Assembly: GCF_018069705.1 (NCBI RefSeq)
Contig: NZ_CP072943.1
Span: forward strand, 2,109,453-2,173,452
Origin: Aminithiophilus ramosus
GTDB lineage: Bacteria > Synergistota > Synergistia > Synergistales > Aminithiophilaceae
Reading direction: 5' to 3'
Length of the DNA stretch: 64,000 bases
The position numbers and the translations under genes were made by a program. The notes under the pieces are model-generated. The model was given only the letters and a program-made list of their open reading frames with translations. It had not been told where the DNA came from and ran no database searches. Shown piece after piece: positions 18,384-27,380 of this stretch; position 1 is the first letter of the stretch, and each line of letters opens with the position of its first letter.

Positions 18384-18432
18384 GGCCGCCTTCCCTGGCG
18401 GCCGAAAGCCTCGTGACGGCACGCACCGTCAC
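18384..18432 (-). other. Two tandem hairpins between flgD and flgE
   Basis: Two perfect inverted repeats lie in the 107-base flgD-flgE gap. One pairs 18384-18390 with 18397-18403 (7 bp, loop of 6). The other pairs 18413-18419 with 18426-18432 (7 bp, loop of 6) and overlaps the flgD stop. Neither is followed by a T run on the minus strand, so they are not simple terminators. They may protect or process the mRNA so that flgE is made in larger amounts; this role is inference. Confidence 0.5.
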
Positions 18433-18836
18433 GCCGAGACGGAAAGCACGTCTTCCATGTAGAGGTAGCCCGAATCCGTCTCGAGGATGATCTCTCCGTC
18501 GTTGAAGTAGACGGCGTTGACGACGGCCGAAACGTTCGTCGCCGAGGTGCTGTCGTAGGCGGTGACGGTCTTGCCGATGAAGCTGACGGCACCCGTCATC
18601 TGCATCTGAGTCAGGTTTTCGATGCCGCTGCTGATGTTGGTCAGCTGTTCCAGGGAGCTGAACTGGGCCATCTGAGCGATGAAATCTTCGTTGGACACGG
18701 GATCCGTCGGGTCCTGGTGGGTCAGCTGGGTGATGAGAAGCTGCAAAAAGTCGTCCTTGCCCAGCTCTTTCGTGGCCTCGCTCGTCGTCGACGTGCTCGT
18801 CGACGTGCTCGCCGCAGCCGAAATGGAATTGATCAT
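18429..18836 (-). CDS. flgD: Hook-cap scaffold protein FlgD, short form
   Basis: FlgD caps the growing hook and guides FlgE polymerisation. This 135-residue form has a Ser/Thr-rich start, then the conserved block LGKDDFLQLLITQLTHQDPT and MAQFSSLEQL, and a short C-terminal part (GKTVTAYD). It lacks the large tandem C-terminal domains of enterobacterial FlgD, as is usual in Firmicute-like clusters. AGGAGG precedes the ATG. It lies between fliK and flgE. Confidence 0.93.
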   Translation of the reverse strand: MINSISAAASTSTSTSTTSEATKELGKDDFLQLLITQLTHQDPTDPVSNEDFIAQMAQFSSLEQLTNISSGIENLTQMQMTGAVSFIGKTVTAYDSTSATNVSAVVNAVYFNDGEIILETDSGYLYMEDVLSVSA

Positions 18837-18861
18837 CCTGCTCTCCTCCTTTATGCTCGCG

Positions 18862-21800
18862 TCAAGCCATCCAGGTCAGCAGGCCCCGTTCGAGATCGAG
18901 GGTCCCCTCGAGGGGCTCCTCCTCCTCGGGAAGGACCTGCTTCGTCTTCCGTCCGCCTTCGCCCCCGAGCGATCTCTCGCCGCCGTCGCTCCGAACGTCG
19001 ACGGAGAGGCCCTGCAGGGTGATGCCCGCCTGCTGGAGCGAGGTCCGAAGCTGGTCCAGCTGGCCTTGGATCGTCTGGCGCAGCCCCTCGTTGTCGACGC
19101 GAAGGGTCGCCTCGATTCCCTGGGCTCCCTGGCGGACGGCGATCTCGACGCGACCCAGAGCGGGCGGTTCGACGACGACGGTCGCCCGGTTTTTCCCCAG
19201 GGTGAGCGTCCTTTTGGCCGCCTCGGCCAGCCCTTCCGGCAGAGGGGCGCCGCTTTTGAGCCACTGGAGCGGTTCCTCGGCCGACGCCGACGTCGCGATG
19301 GAGGAACCGTTTCCTCCGGCGACGACCCGCCCCTGTCGAAGGATCTCTTTCTCCCCGCCGTCGTCGCGGAGCAGCGAGGCGAAGGCCACCTCGCGGACCG
19401 TCGACGTGCCACCGCCGATCACCTCCGCGGAGGACGGGAAGGCCAGGGAATCGCCCCGACGCCCCTCCCCTTCGAAGGTGTCGCCCTGGCCGGCCGAGGA
19501 GGAAGCCGCGACGGCAAGATCTTCCATGGGAGAACCCTCGGCTTTCGTGCCGTCGGCCGAGGTCTTTCGGGACCGTTCGACCGCCCCCTCCCAGGGCGCG
19601 CCCTCTTCGGCGGCGCGATCGGCCGCGGCGAAGGCCCACTCCCTAGGGGATGACTCTTTATTTTCGGCACCGCCGACGACGCTCTCAAGGGCTATCGCCT
19701 CATCGGCCCTTTTTTCCGCCTTCCCGCCGGGGACGAGATCGACCGGGCGAGAGGGCGACGACGCCGACGGGGAGGCGAACGTCTCGCCGTCGGAGACGTC
19801 GACGGCCTCCGCACCCTCGGCCGTCGACGTCTCCGCCTCGGCGCGCCCCCCGCCGAGAGAAGGAGCAGAGCCGTCTTCCCCGGCGGAGCGGGAGAGACGG
19901 GGGTTCGACATAAGGAATTCGAAGGCCGACCGCGGCGGGACAGACGCGGCGGACTCGACCGTCGGGCTGGGAACCGCCGTCACCGGCTCCGCCGAAGGTG
20001 AAGCGGGGATCTCGGCGGAAAGGACTCCGCGAGGCGACTCCGCCCCGGCCGGGCCGGAGGACAGGGAAGAGGCCTCCGCCGTCGCGCGGGAGGCGGCGCC
20101 GAGGGAGGGCTCGGCCGTCGGGGCCGTCCCGTCGGCGGGGGCCGGGGCCATCCCTGCGGCGGGGGCCGAAGAGGCCGTCGACGCCGCCGTCGGGAGGGAC
20201 ACCTCCGTCACCGGCTTCTGGGCCGTGAGGGGGACCTCCGTCGGCTCCGCCACCGGCTGGACCGGGGTCGTGACCGTCGTCGGCTCCGCCGCCGGACGGG
20301 GAACCGCCGTCACCGGCTCCGCCGAAGGTGAAGCGGGGATCTCGGCGGAAAGGGTTCCGCGAGGCGCCTCCGCCGTCGCGCGGGAGGCGTCACTGAGGGA
20401 GGCCTCGGCCGTCGGGGCCGTCCCGTCGGGGGAGGCCGAGGCCATCCCTGCGGCGGGGGCCGAAGAGGCCGTCGACGCCGCCGTCGGGAGGGACACCTCC
20501 GTCACCGGCTTCTGGGCCGTGAGGGGGACCTCCGTCGGCTCCGCCACCGGCTGGACCGGGGTCGTGACCGTCGTCGGCTCCGCCGTCGGACGGGGAACCG
20601 CCGTCACCGGCTCCGCCGAAGGGGACGGGATCTCGGCGGACCCGTCTCCGCGAGGCGACTCCGCCCCGGCCGGGCCGGAGGACACGGAAGAGGCCGCCTC
20701 CGTCGCGCGGGAGGCATCGCCGAGGGAGGCCTCGGCCGCAGGGGCCGTCCCGTCGGCGGGGGCCGGGGCCATCCCTGCGGCGGCAGCCGAAGAGGCCGTC
20801 GACGCCGCCGTCGGGAGGGACACCTCCGTCACCGGCTTCTGGGCCGTGAGGGGGACCTCCGTCGGCTCCGCCACCGGCTGGACCGGGGTCGTGACCGTCG
20901 TCGGCTCCGCCGCCGGACGGGGAACCGCCGTCACCGGCTCCGCCGAAGGTGAAGCGGGGATCTCGGCGGAAAGGGCTCCGCCAGGCGACTCCGCCCCGGC
21001 CGGGCCGGAGGACAGGGAAGAGGCCGCCTCCGTCGCGCGGGAGGCGTCGCCGAGGGGGGACTCGACCGCAGGGGCCGTCCCGTCGGGGGAGGCCGGGGCC
21101 ATCCCTGCGGCGGCAGCCGGAGAGGCCGTCGACGCCGCCGTCGGGAGGAGCACCTCCGTCGTCGGCTTCTGGGCCGTGAGGGGAACCTCCGTCGGCTCCG
21201 CCACCGGCTGGACCGGGGTCGTGACCGTCGTCGGCTCCGCCGCCGGACGGGGAACCGCCGTCACCGGCTCCGCCGAAGGGGAAGCGGGGATCTCGGCGGA
21301 AAGGGTTCCGCGAGGCGCCTCCGCCCCGGCCGGGCCGGAGGACAGGGAAGAGGCTGCCTCCGTCGCGCGGGAGGCGTCGCCGAGGGGGGACTCGACCGCA
21401 GAGGCCGTGCCGTCGGGGGAGGCCGGGGCCATCCCTGCGGCGGGAGCCGGAGAGGCCGTCGACGCCGCCGTCGGGAGGGACACCTCCGTCACCGGCTTCT
21501 GGGCCGTGAGGGGAACCCCCGTCGGCTCCGCCACCGGCTGGACCGGGGTCGTGACCCTCGTCGGCTCCGCCGCCGGGCGGACCGGGGTCGTGACCGTCGT
21601 CGGCTCCGCCGCCAGGCGGGGAACCGCCGTCACCGGCTCCGCCGAAGGGGAAGCGGGGATCTCGGCGGAAAGGGTTCCGCGAGGCGCCTCCGCCCCGGCC
21701 GGGCCGGAGGGCACGGAAGAGGCCTCCGCCGTCGCGCGGGAGGCGTCGCCGAGGGGGGACTCGACCGCAGAGGCCGTGCCGTCGGGGGAGGCCGGGGCCA

Positions 21801-23397
21801 TCCCTGCGGCGGGAGCCGGAGAGGCCGTCGACGCCGCCGTCGGGAGGGACACCTCCGTCACCGGCTTCTGGGCCGTGAGGGGAACCCCCGTCGGCTCCGC
21901 CACCGGCTGGACCGGGGTCGTGACCCTCGTCGGCTCCGCCGCCGGGCGGACCGGGGTCGTGACCGTCGTCGGCTCCGCCGCCAGGCGGGGAACCGCCGTC
22001 ACCGGCTCCGCCGAAGGGGACGGGATCTCGGCGGAAAGGACTCCGCGAGGCGCCTCCGCCCCGGCCGGGCCGGAGGGCACGGAAGAGGCCTCCGCCGTCG
22101 CGCGGGAGGCGTCGCCGAGGGGGGACTCGACCGCAGAGGCCGTCCCGTCGGGGGAGGCCGGGGCCGTCCCGTCGGCGGGGGCCGGAGAGGCCGTCGACGC
22201 CGCCGTCGGGAGGGACACCTCCGTCACCGGCTTCTGGGCCGTGAGGGGAACCCCCGTCGGCTCCGCCACCGGCTGGACCGGGGTCGTGGCCGTCGTCGGC
22301 TCCGCCGCCGGGCGGACCGGGGTCGTGGCAGGCTCGGCCGTCGGACGGGGAACCGCCGTCACCGGCTCGGCCGAAGGGGAAGCGGGGATCTCGGCGGAAA
22401 GGGCTCCGCGAGGCGCCTCCGCCCCGGCCGGGCCGGAGGACGCGGAAGAGGCCTCCGCCGTCGCGCGGGAGGCGGCGCCGAGGGGGGACTCGACCGCAGA
22501 GGCCGTGCCGTCGGGGGAGGCCGGGGCCATCCCTGCGGCGGGAGCCGGAGAGGCCGTCGACGCCGCCGTCGGGAGGGACACCTCCGTCACCGGCTTCTGG
22601 GCCGTGAGGGGAACCCCCGTCGGCTCCGCCACCGGCTGGACCGGGGTCGTGGCCGTCGTCGGCTCCGCCGCCGGGCGGACCGGGGTCGTGACCGTCGTCG
22701 GCTCCGCCGCCAGGCGGGGAACCGCCGTCACCGGCTCCGCCGAAGGGGACGGGATCTCGGCGGAAAGGACTCCGCGAGGCGCCTCCGCCCCGGCCGGGCC
22801 GGAGGGCACGGAAGAGGCCTCCGCCGTCGCGCGGGAGGCGTCGCCGAGGGGGGACTCGACCGCAGAGGCCGTCCCGTCGGGGGAGGCCGGGGCCGTCCCG
22901 TCGGCGGGGACCGAAAGAGGGGCTTCCACCGCGGCAGAGACCGTCACCACGGACAGAGCCGCCGCAGCGCCTTCGCCCGTCCCCACGGCAGACGATCCCG
23001 TCGGGGAGGAGCGCCTCTCGGAGGTCTCCTCCTCGACGGAAGACGCCGCGTCGGGAGAGAGGTCCCCGGGAACCGGCAAGGAGTCGTCGGGGCCCTCCGA
23101 GGCCGGAGAGAGGCCCTCCTCCGGAGAGTCGTGGGGAAGAGGAACTTCCAGGGAGGGCAGGAAGAGGAGCGCGCGGAAGGAGGCCGTCCCTTCGCCCTGC
23201 TCCGAACCCCCGACGGCGCCCCCGCCGTCGGAAGGCGTCGTCGTCGGCCCTCCGGCGACGCCCTTTCGGGAATCCATGTAAGCGCCGAGGAGGGTCGAGA
23301 AGGCCTCGGCCTTCACAAACCCCTCCCCTTTAGCCGTTCCTGAAAAGACCCTTCCGTTCCCTCCCGGGGGAAAAAGGATCAGGGAAGCCTTCGTCAT
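18862..23397 (-). CDS. fliK: Giant flagellar hook-length control protein FliK with internal repeats
   Basis: FliK is the secreted ruler that measures the hook and triggers the FlhB switch. The C-terminal Flg_hook domain (about residues 1380-1475) is recognised by the pattern TVVVEPPALGRVEIAVR and LRQTIQGQLDQLRTSLQQAG. Upstream lies an extremely Pro/Ala/Ser/Thr-rich region with nine repeats (eight full, one partial), making the protein 1511 residues long against about 400-500 normally. The N-terminal 40 residues (FSTLLGAYM) are less biased. Position between ylxF and flgD is canonical. The coding strand is supported by the conserved ends; the opposite strand is also open but has no family match. 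Confidence 0.92.
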   Translation of the reverse strand: MTKASLILFPPGGNGRVFSGTAKGEGFVKAEAFSTLLGAYMDSRKGVAGGPTTTPSDGGGAVGGSEQGEGTASFRALLFLPSLEVPLPHDSPEEGLSPASEGPDDSLPVPGDLSPDAASSVEEETSERRSSPTGSSAVGTGEGAAAALSVVTVSAAVEAPLSVPADGTAPASPDGTASAVESPLGDASRATAEASSVPSGPAGAEAPRGVLSAEIPSPSAEPVTAVPRLAAEPTTVTTPVRPAAEPTTATTPVQPVAEPTGVPLTAQKPVTEVSLPTAASTASPAPAAGMAPASPDGTASAVESPLGAASRATAEASSASSGPAGAEAPRGALSAEIPASPSAEPVTAVPRPTAEPATTPVRPAAEPTTATTPVQPVAEPTGVPLTAQKPVTEVSLPTAASTASPAPADGTAPASPDGTASAVESPLGDASRATAEASSVPSGPAGAEAPRGVLSAEIPSPSAEPVTAVPRLAAEPTTVTTPVRPAAEPTRVTTPVQPVAEPTGVPLTAQKPVTEVSLPTAASTASPAPAAGMAPASPDGTASAVESPLGDASRATAEASSVPSGPAGAEAPRGTLSAEIPASPSAEPVTAVPRLAAEPTTVTTPVRPAAEPTRVTTPVQPVAEPTGVPLTAQKPVTEVSLPTAASTASPAPAAGMAPASPDGTASAVESPLGDASRATEAASSLSSGPAGAEAPRGTLSAEIPASPSAEPVTAVPRPAAEPTTVTTPVQPVAEPTEVPLTAQKPTTEVLLPTAASTASPAAAAGMAPASPDGTAPAVESPLGDASRATEAASSLSSGPAGAESPGGALSAEIPASPSAEPVTAVPRPAAEPTTVTTPVQPVAEPTEVPLTAQKPVTEVSLPTAASTASSAAAAGMAPAPADGTAPAAEASLGDASRATEAASSVSSGPAGAESPRGDGSAEIPSPSAEPVTAVPRPTAEPTTVTTPVQPVAEPTEVPLTAQKPVTEVSLPTAASTASSAPAAGMASASPDGTAPTAEASLSDASRATAEAPRGTLSAEIPASPSAEPVTAVPRPAAEPTTVTTPVQPVAEPTEVPLTAQKPVTEVSLPTAASTASSAPAAGMAPAPADGTAPTAEPSLGAASRATAEASSLSSGPAGAESPRGVLSAEIPASPSAEPVTAVPSPTVESAASVPPRSAFEFLMSNPRLSRSAGEDGSAPSLGGGRAEAETSTAEGAEAVDVSDGETFASPSASSPSRPVDLVPGGKAEKRADEAIALESVVGGAENKESSPREWAFAAADRAAEEGAPWEGAVERSRKTSADGTKAEGSPMEDLAVAASSSAGQGDTFEGEGRRGDSLAFPSSAEVIGGGTSTVREVAFASLLRDDGGEKEILRQGRVVAGGNGSSIATSASAEEPLQWLKSGAPLPEGLAEAAKRTLTLGKNRATVVVEPPALGRVEIAVRQGAQGIEATLRVDNEGLRQTIQGQLDQLRTSLQQAGITLQGLSVDVRSDGGERSLGGEGGRKTKQVLPEEEEPLEGTLDLERGLLTWMA
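19960..22893 (-). repeat. Tandem repeat block inside fliK
   Basis: About 2.9 kb of tandem repeats with a unit of roughly 295-375 bases (98-125 codons). In protein each unit runs from APASPDGTA through SRATAEASS, SAEIPSPSAEPVTAVPR, TTVTTPVQPVAEPT, VPLTAQKPVTEVSLPTAAST to the next unit. Eight complete units and a partial ninth are present. Units differ by whole-codon gains or losses (some contain a second TTPVRPAAEPT segment, the eighth lacks SSGPAGAE), so the frame is always kept. Near identity of neighbouring units suggests recent expansion by unequal crossover or slippage. Confidence 0.93.
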
Positions 23398-23401
23398 CGG
23401 T

Positions 23402-24076
23402 TCACCTCGCAGATCCCGTCGAAGCCAGCTGTTCCGTCAGCCTCGCAGCTCGGGGAGCGTCCATGCTCCCGAGTATTTCGGCGGACTTGTCCTGGGGCAG
23501 CCCCCTGAGAAGGGCCACGGACAGCCTCTCGTCGAGTTCTTCGAGAATTTTCGCCGCCTTGCGCGAGGACATCTCCTGAAAGATGTTTCCCACGGATCGG
23601 AGAAGTTCCTCTGTAGTTATTTCGGGCTTTTCGGCGCCGACCTTAAGGCTCTCCGCCAGGGCCGCCTCCCGTTGCGCCAGGATTTCGGCCTTTTCGGCCA
23701 GTTGGGCGGCGAGGAGCTGAAGGGATTCCCCCTCCTCCGCCAGGTCGAGACGTTGCCGCCGAAGGAGGTCCTCCCTCTCGGCCAGTTCGGACAGGAGACG
23801 CTCTCCGGCCGAAAGGGCGAGATCGCGCTTCAGGCCAAGGGCCTCTCCGATGCGGGGACCGATGACGGGCAGGGACCAGACGAGCCGCGTCAGGGGCCCT
23901 TTGACGTCGGCGGCACCGCTGATCTGAAGGCCCAGGGCGGCGCCGAGAAGGAGGATGAGAAGGAAAAAGCAGCCGCAGCCCTTTCCCTTCTTTTTTTTCC
24001 GCGGCGGCCGCGGAGGGCGCGGAGTCGCGCCGGAGCCCTCGGCGCGATCGGGGCGATCGGGGCGTTCCTCGGCCAT
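23402..24076 (-). CDS. MotE/YlxF-like flagellar protein
   Basis: The 224-residue protein has a basic N-terminal tail rich in Pro and Lys, one membrane helix (about 37-55, FFLLILLLGAALGLQ), a coiled coil (about 90-150) and a C-terminal helical region (about 155-215, KAAKILEELDERLSVALLRG) of the MgtE-N type. This is the plan of MotE/YlxF, a proposed chaperone or periplasmic partner for stator MotC/MotB and export. Its place between fliJ and fliK matches ylxF of Bacillus. Function is inferred from family and position. Confidence 0.75.
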   Translation of the reverse strand: MAEERPDRPDRAEGSGATPRPPRPPRKKKKGKGCGCFFLLILLLGAALGLQISGAADVKGPLTRLVWSLPVIGPRIGEALGLKRDLALSAGERLLSELAEREDLLRRQRLDLAEEGESLQLLAAQLAEKAEILAQREAALAESLKVGAEKPEITTEELLRSVGNIFQEMSSRKAAKILEELDERLSVALLRGLPQDKSAEILGSMDAPRAARLTEQLASTGSAR

Positions 24077-24664
24077 CTAGACCCCACCTTCCTCTCTTCG
24101 GTAGCGGCTCAGGACGTTTCTGACGTAGGCCTGGGTCTCCCGGAAGGGGGGAATGCCGCCATAGGCGTCGACCCGACCCGGCCCGGCGTTGTAGGCGGCC
24201 AGGGCCTTCTCGAGATCGCCGTCGTAGCGGCTCAGGAGACCGGCCAGGTAGCGGATGCCGCCGTCGAGGTTCTGTTCGGGATCATAGGCGTCTTCGACGC
24301 CCAGCATCTTCGCCGTTCCCGGCATGAGCTGCATGAGTCCCATGGCTCCCTTGGGAGAGCGGGCCTGCGGGTTGCCCGCCGACTCGACGGCGATGACGGC
24401 CTGGACGAGGTCGTCGTCGACGCCGTGGAGAAGGGCCAGATTCTTGCGGATCCGATCGAGGTTGACCGTCGGCTCCGCGCTTCGGGCCCTTTTCGCGGGG
24501 GCGGGTTCGACGGGGAGATCGTCGGGGCGCTCCTCCTCGGCCAGGACCTCACGAAAGCGGGATTTCTCCTCCTTTTCGGGCAGGATCGCCTTGGGACCGA
24601 AACGGGATTGGATCGCCTCCACTCGCTGGAAGATCCGGACCAGACCGTCAAAGGAGTTTTTCAC
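24077..24664 (-). CDS. Lytic transglycosylase of the flagellar cluster
   Basis: The C-terminal 115 residues are an SLT-type lytic transglycosylase domain: catalytic Glu in [20 protein letters not shown], then [15 protein letters not shown] and [14 protein letters not shown]. Such enzymes open peptidoglycan for rod passage. The GTG at 24664 overlaps the fliJ stop (GTGA) and has GAAGGAGG nine bases upstream; the frame is open further up but the extra residues are basic and unlikely. No signal peptide is visible from this start, so export through the flagellar system is possible. It probably does the job of the FlgJ muramidase domain. Confidence 0.88.
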   Translation of the reverse strand: MKNSFDGLVRIFQRVEAIQSRFGPKAILPEKEEKSRFREVLAEEERPDDLPVEPAPAKRARSAEPTVNLDRIRKNLALLHGVDDDLVQAVIAVESAGNPQARSPKGAMGLMQLMPGTAKMLGVEDAYDPEQNLDGGIRYLAGLLSRYDGDLEKALAAYNAGPGRVDAYGGIPPFRETQAYVRNVLSRYRREEGGV

Positions 24665-25128
24665 GCGTCGTCGCCTCCTTCTTTCATGGCCATGGCGGCG
24701 AATCGACTCGACGTCAGATCGTCCAGGAGGGCCTGTTCCTTTTTGAGACACTCCGTTCGCCAGAGCTCCCTGTAGCCGTCCAGGGCCGTCTCGAAGGTTC
24801 GGACCTCCCTGTGTTTGAGGAGCAGCTCTTCGCGGGCCGATTCGACGCCCCGAACGGCCAGGGCCAGGCAGCGGCCGTTCTCGTCGAGGTTACGGCCGAT
24901 CCGGTCGAGATCGCAGCGGCTCATCCAGAGTTCCTGAACGGTCGTCGCCTCGACGGCGCGGCGGCCGAAGGAGGCCAGAGCCTCTTCCTTCTCGCCTCGG
25001 AGTTTATCCATGTGCCCTTCGAGGGTCGTCTTTTCTCTCTGGCGGTTGCCCAGCTCCTCCTTGAGGAGATCCTCCTCGCGCTCCTTGGTCTGCAAGAGGC
25101 GTTTGAAACGATGAATGCGCTGAATCAT
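24661..25128 (-). CDS. fliJ: Flagellar export chaperone FliJ
   Basis: The 155-residue protein is almost entirely a charged antiparallel coiled coil with the family start [17 protein letters not shown]. FliJ links the FliI ATPase ring to FlhA and escorts export chaperones. It begins 17-20 bases after the fliI stop and overlaps the transglycosylase start. Confidence 0.9.
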   Translation of the reverse strand: MIQRIHRFKRLLQTKEREEDLLKEELGNRQREKTTLEGHMDKLRGEKEEALASFGRRAVEATTVQELWMSRCDLDRIGRNLDENGRCLALAVRGVESAREELLLKHREVRTFETALDGYRELWRTECLKKEQALLDDLTSSRFAAMAMKEGGDDA

Positions 25129-25147
25129 CGGGCAAAACCTCCTCCGG

Positions 25148-26491
25148 TTAGGCTCCCAGCCCCTGAGGCTTGGGGATGAGCGACGTCAGACGACGGACCG
25201 TCTCCTCGAAGGTGAAGGCCTCTTCGACGTTCTGGATCAGGAAGGAGCGGACCTTTTCGAGATGGGCCAGGGCCCAGTCGATGCGGGGGTCGCTCCCCTG
25301 GCGGTAGGCGCCGATGCGGATCAGGTCTTCGCCCTCGGCATAGTAGGAGAGAAGCTGACGGAGGCGGCCGGCCGCCTCCAGGTGTTCGGCCGTGACGATG
25401 GAGTTCATGACGCGGCTGACGCTGTTGAGGACGTCGATGGACGGGTACTGGTTACGGGCCGCCAGATGGCGGGAGAGGACGACGTGGCCGTCGAGGATTC
25501 CCCGGACGCTGTCGGCGATGGGCTCGTTCATGTCGTCGCCCTCGACGAGGACGGTGTAGACGCCGGTGATGCTCCCCTGCTCGCCCGTACCGGCCCGCTC
25601 GAGGAGACGGGGCAGAAGGGCGAAGACGGATGGGGTGTAGCCTCGCGTGGCCGGCGGCTCGCCCACGGCCAGGCCCACGTCGCGCTGGGCCATGGCGACG
25701 CGGGTGACGGAGTCCATCATGAGGAGAACGTTGCTCCCCTGGTCGCGAAAGTATTCGGCGATGGCCGTCGTCGTCATGGCCGCCTTGAGCCGGACCAGGG
25801 GCGGCTGATCCGACGTGGCGACGACCAGGACGGACCGTTTGAGCCCTTCCGCGCCGAGATCCCGTTCGATGAACTCCCGAACTTCACGGCCCCGCTCTCC
25901 GACAAGACCGATGACGTTCACGTCGGCCTCGGTGCTGCGGGCCATCATTCCCAGCAGGGTGCTCTTGCCGACGCCGGAACCGGCGAAAATGCCGATGCGC
26001 TGCCCCTGACCCAGGGTGAGAAGGCCGTCGACGGCCTTGACGCCCACCGAAAGGGGCTCTTTGATGGCCCGGCGGCGCAAGGGGTGAGGCGGAGAGGCAT
26101 AGAGGGGGTAGGATCGGGTGACCAGGAGAGGCCCCTTGTCGTCGAGCGGACGGCCCAATCCGTCGAGGACGCGCCCGAGAAGCCCTTCTCCGACGGGCAC
26201 GGAGAGGGAGCGGCCGAGGGAGACGACGTCGCATCCGGGGCCGATATCCTGAAGGTCTCCGAGAGGCATGAGCAGGACCCGATCTCCGCGGAAGCCGACC
26301 ACCTCGGCCTTGAGGGCGGCGCTGCGGCGGCGGAAGCGGATTTCGCACAGATCGCCCACCTTTACGTCGGGGCCTTGCGACTCGATGACGAGACCCACGA
26401 CCTGGACGACGCGACCGTTGACGGAGACGAGGTCGGCGACGGCGAGGCGGGCCTCGAGGGTTTCGAAGAGGGAGGTTTTCTCAGGCCTCAT
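25148..26491 (-). CDS. fliI: Flagellum-specific ATPase FliI
   Basis: FliI is the hexameric F1-beta-like ATPase of the export apparatus. The 447-residue protein shows Walker A GIFAGSGVGKSTLLGMMARS, the ERGREVREF motif, Walker B NVLLMMDSVTRVAMAQRDVG and GEPPATRGYTPSVFALLPRL. The start MRPEKTSLFETLEARL (ATG 26491) overlaps the last 11 bases of fliH; a longer open frame exists but is not FliI-like. Length is normal. Confidence 0.97.
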   Translation of the reverse strand: MRPEKTSLFETLEARLAVADLVSVNGRVVQVVGLVIESQGPDVKVGDLCEIRFRRRSAALKAEVVGFRGDRVLLMPLGDLQDIGPGCDVVSLGRSLSVPVGEGLLGRVLDGLGRPLDDKGPLLVTRSYPLYASPPHPLRRRAIKEPLSVGVKAVDGLLTLGQGQRIGIFAGSGVGKSTLLGMMARSTEADVNVIGLVGERGREVREFIERDLGAEGLKRSVLVVATSDQPPLVRLKAAMTTTAIAEYFRDQGSNVLLMMDSVTRVAMAQRDVGLAVGEPPATRGYTPSVFALLPRLLERAGTGEQGSITGVYTVLVEGDDMNEPIADSVRGILDGHVVLSRHLAARNQYPSIDVLNSVSRVMNSIVTAEHLEAAGRLRQLLSYYAEGEDLIRIGAYRQGSDPRIDWALAHLEKVRSFLIQNVEEAFTFEETVRRLTSLIPKPQGLGA

Positions 26492-27380
26492 CGCCGCCGC
26501 CTCCCAGCAGGGCGGCCATGCCCGACCGGTCTTTGCTCCCTCCGGAGAGGACGGTGTCGATCTCGCGGGCCAGACTGGCCAACTGGGTCCGGAAACGGGC
26601 GTCGTAGACGCCGAGATTGGTCTCGACAAGACAGCTTCCGCGGTCGACGTGATCGTCGCCGCGGAAATCAAGGTGGTTCGTCCCCCTCAGGATGTCGCCC
26701 AGAACCTCCCGGGCCGTGTCGACGTGCTTGAGGTCCTGCGGGTGGAGGTAGACGATGATGCGCTCCCTGTCGCTGGTCCGAAGGAGGACCTGCCGCAGCA
26801 GAGGAATGACGGGCGATTCCTGGAGGGAGACCTCCCGGGCCAGCAGGCGGGCGAGGGTGACCTCCCAGAGGCGGACGAGGCGAGGCGCTTGAGCCTCCTC
26901 CAGGTCGGAGAAGGAGACCTTGAGGGCGTCGTGGATCTTGGACAGGAGGGTGAGGGCCTCGTCGAAGCGGCGACGGTAGCGCTCGGCCACCTCTTTCTCG
27001 GCCTTGGTCGTCCCCTCGGCATGGCCCGCCTTCCGCCCCGCCTCGAGCCCCTCGGCCCTGGCCGCCGCCAGGATCTTGTCCCTCTCGGCGCGATAGGTCT
27101 TCTCCCTCTGGGCGAGCCCTGCGGCGAGAGCCTCTTCGGCCTCCGTCTTGGCCGCCTCGAGGGCGTCGTTGCGCTTCGTCAGGGCGGCGACTTCCCGCTC
27201 GAGGCTTTCGATGCGGGCCTGATACTGAAGCTCCAGCGCCAGAGTCCTGGGAGGCGCGGCCGGGACGTCCGATCCCCGATCCTCTTCGGAAGGCGGAGGT
27301 TCCGCGGCGGGACCGATGCGGACGGCCTCGGGAAGGAGGCGTACGGCCCGGTAGAGACGCGTCCTGGGCGAACTAGACAA
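26481..27380 (-). CDS. fliH: Flagellar export regulator FliH
   Basis: FliH binds FliI and holds it at the C-ring. The 299-residue protein has a variable N-terminus, a long Glu/Lys/Ala-rich coiled coil (about 50-135) containing EGLEAGRKAGHAEG, a typical FliH feature, and a C-terminal V-ATPase E-like domain (about 150-280, IIVYLHPQDL and CLVETNLGVYDARFRTQL). Translation most likely starts at a TTG (27380) that overlaps the fliG stop and has GAGGAGGAG a few bases upstream. Confidence 0.9.
   Translation of the reverse strand: MSSSPRTRLYRAVRLLPEAVRIGPAAEPPPSEEDRGSDVPAAPPRTLALELQYQARIESLEREVAALTKRNDALEAAKTEAEEALAAGLAQREKTYRAERDKILAAARAEGLEAGRKAGHAEGTTKAEKEVAERYRRRFDEALTLLSKIHDALKVSFSDLEEAQAPRLVRLWEVTLARLLAREVSLQESPVIPLLRQVLLRTSDRERIIVYLHPQDLKHVDTAREVLGDILRGTNHLDFRGDDHVDRGSCLVETNLGVYDARFRTQLASLAREIDTVLSGGSKDRSGMAALLGGGGDEA

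Noticed and set aside
19960-22893. Regular repeats as a possible CRISPR array
   Set aside because: Unit length is about 300 bases or more, always a multiple of three, and there are no spacers; it is coding repeat.
19019-23281. A 1420-codon open frame on the plus strand opposite fliK
   Set aside because: It is the mirror of the GC-rich repeat region; it has no family pattern, and the minus-strand frame has conserved FliK ends.
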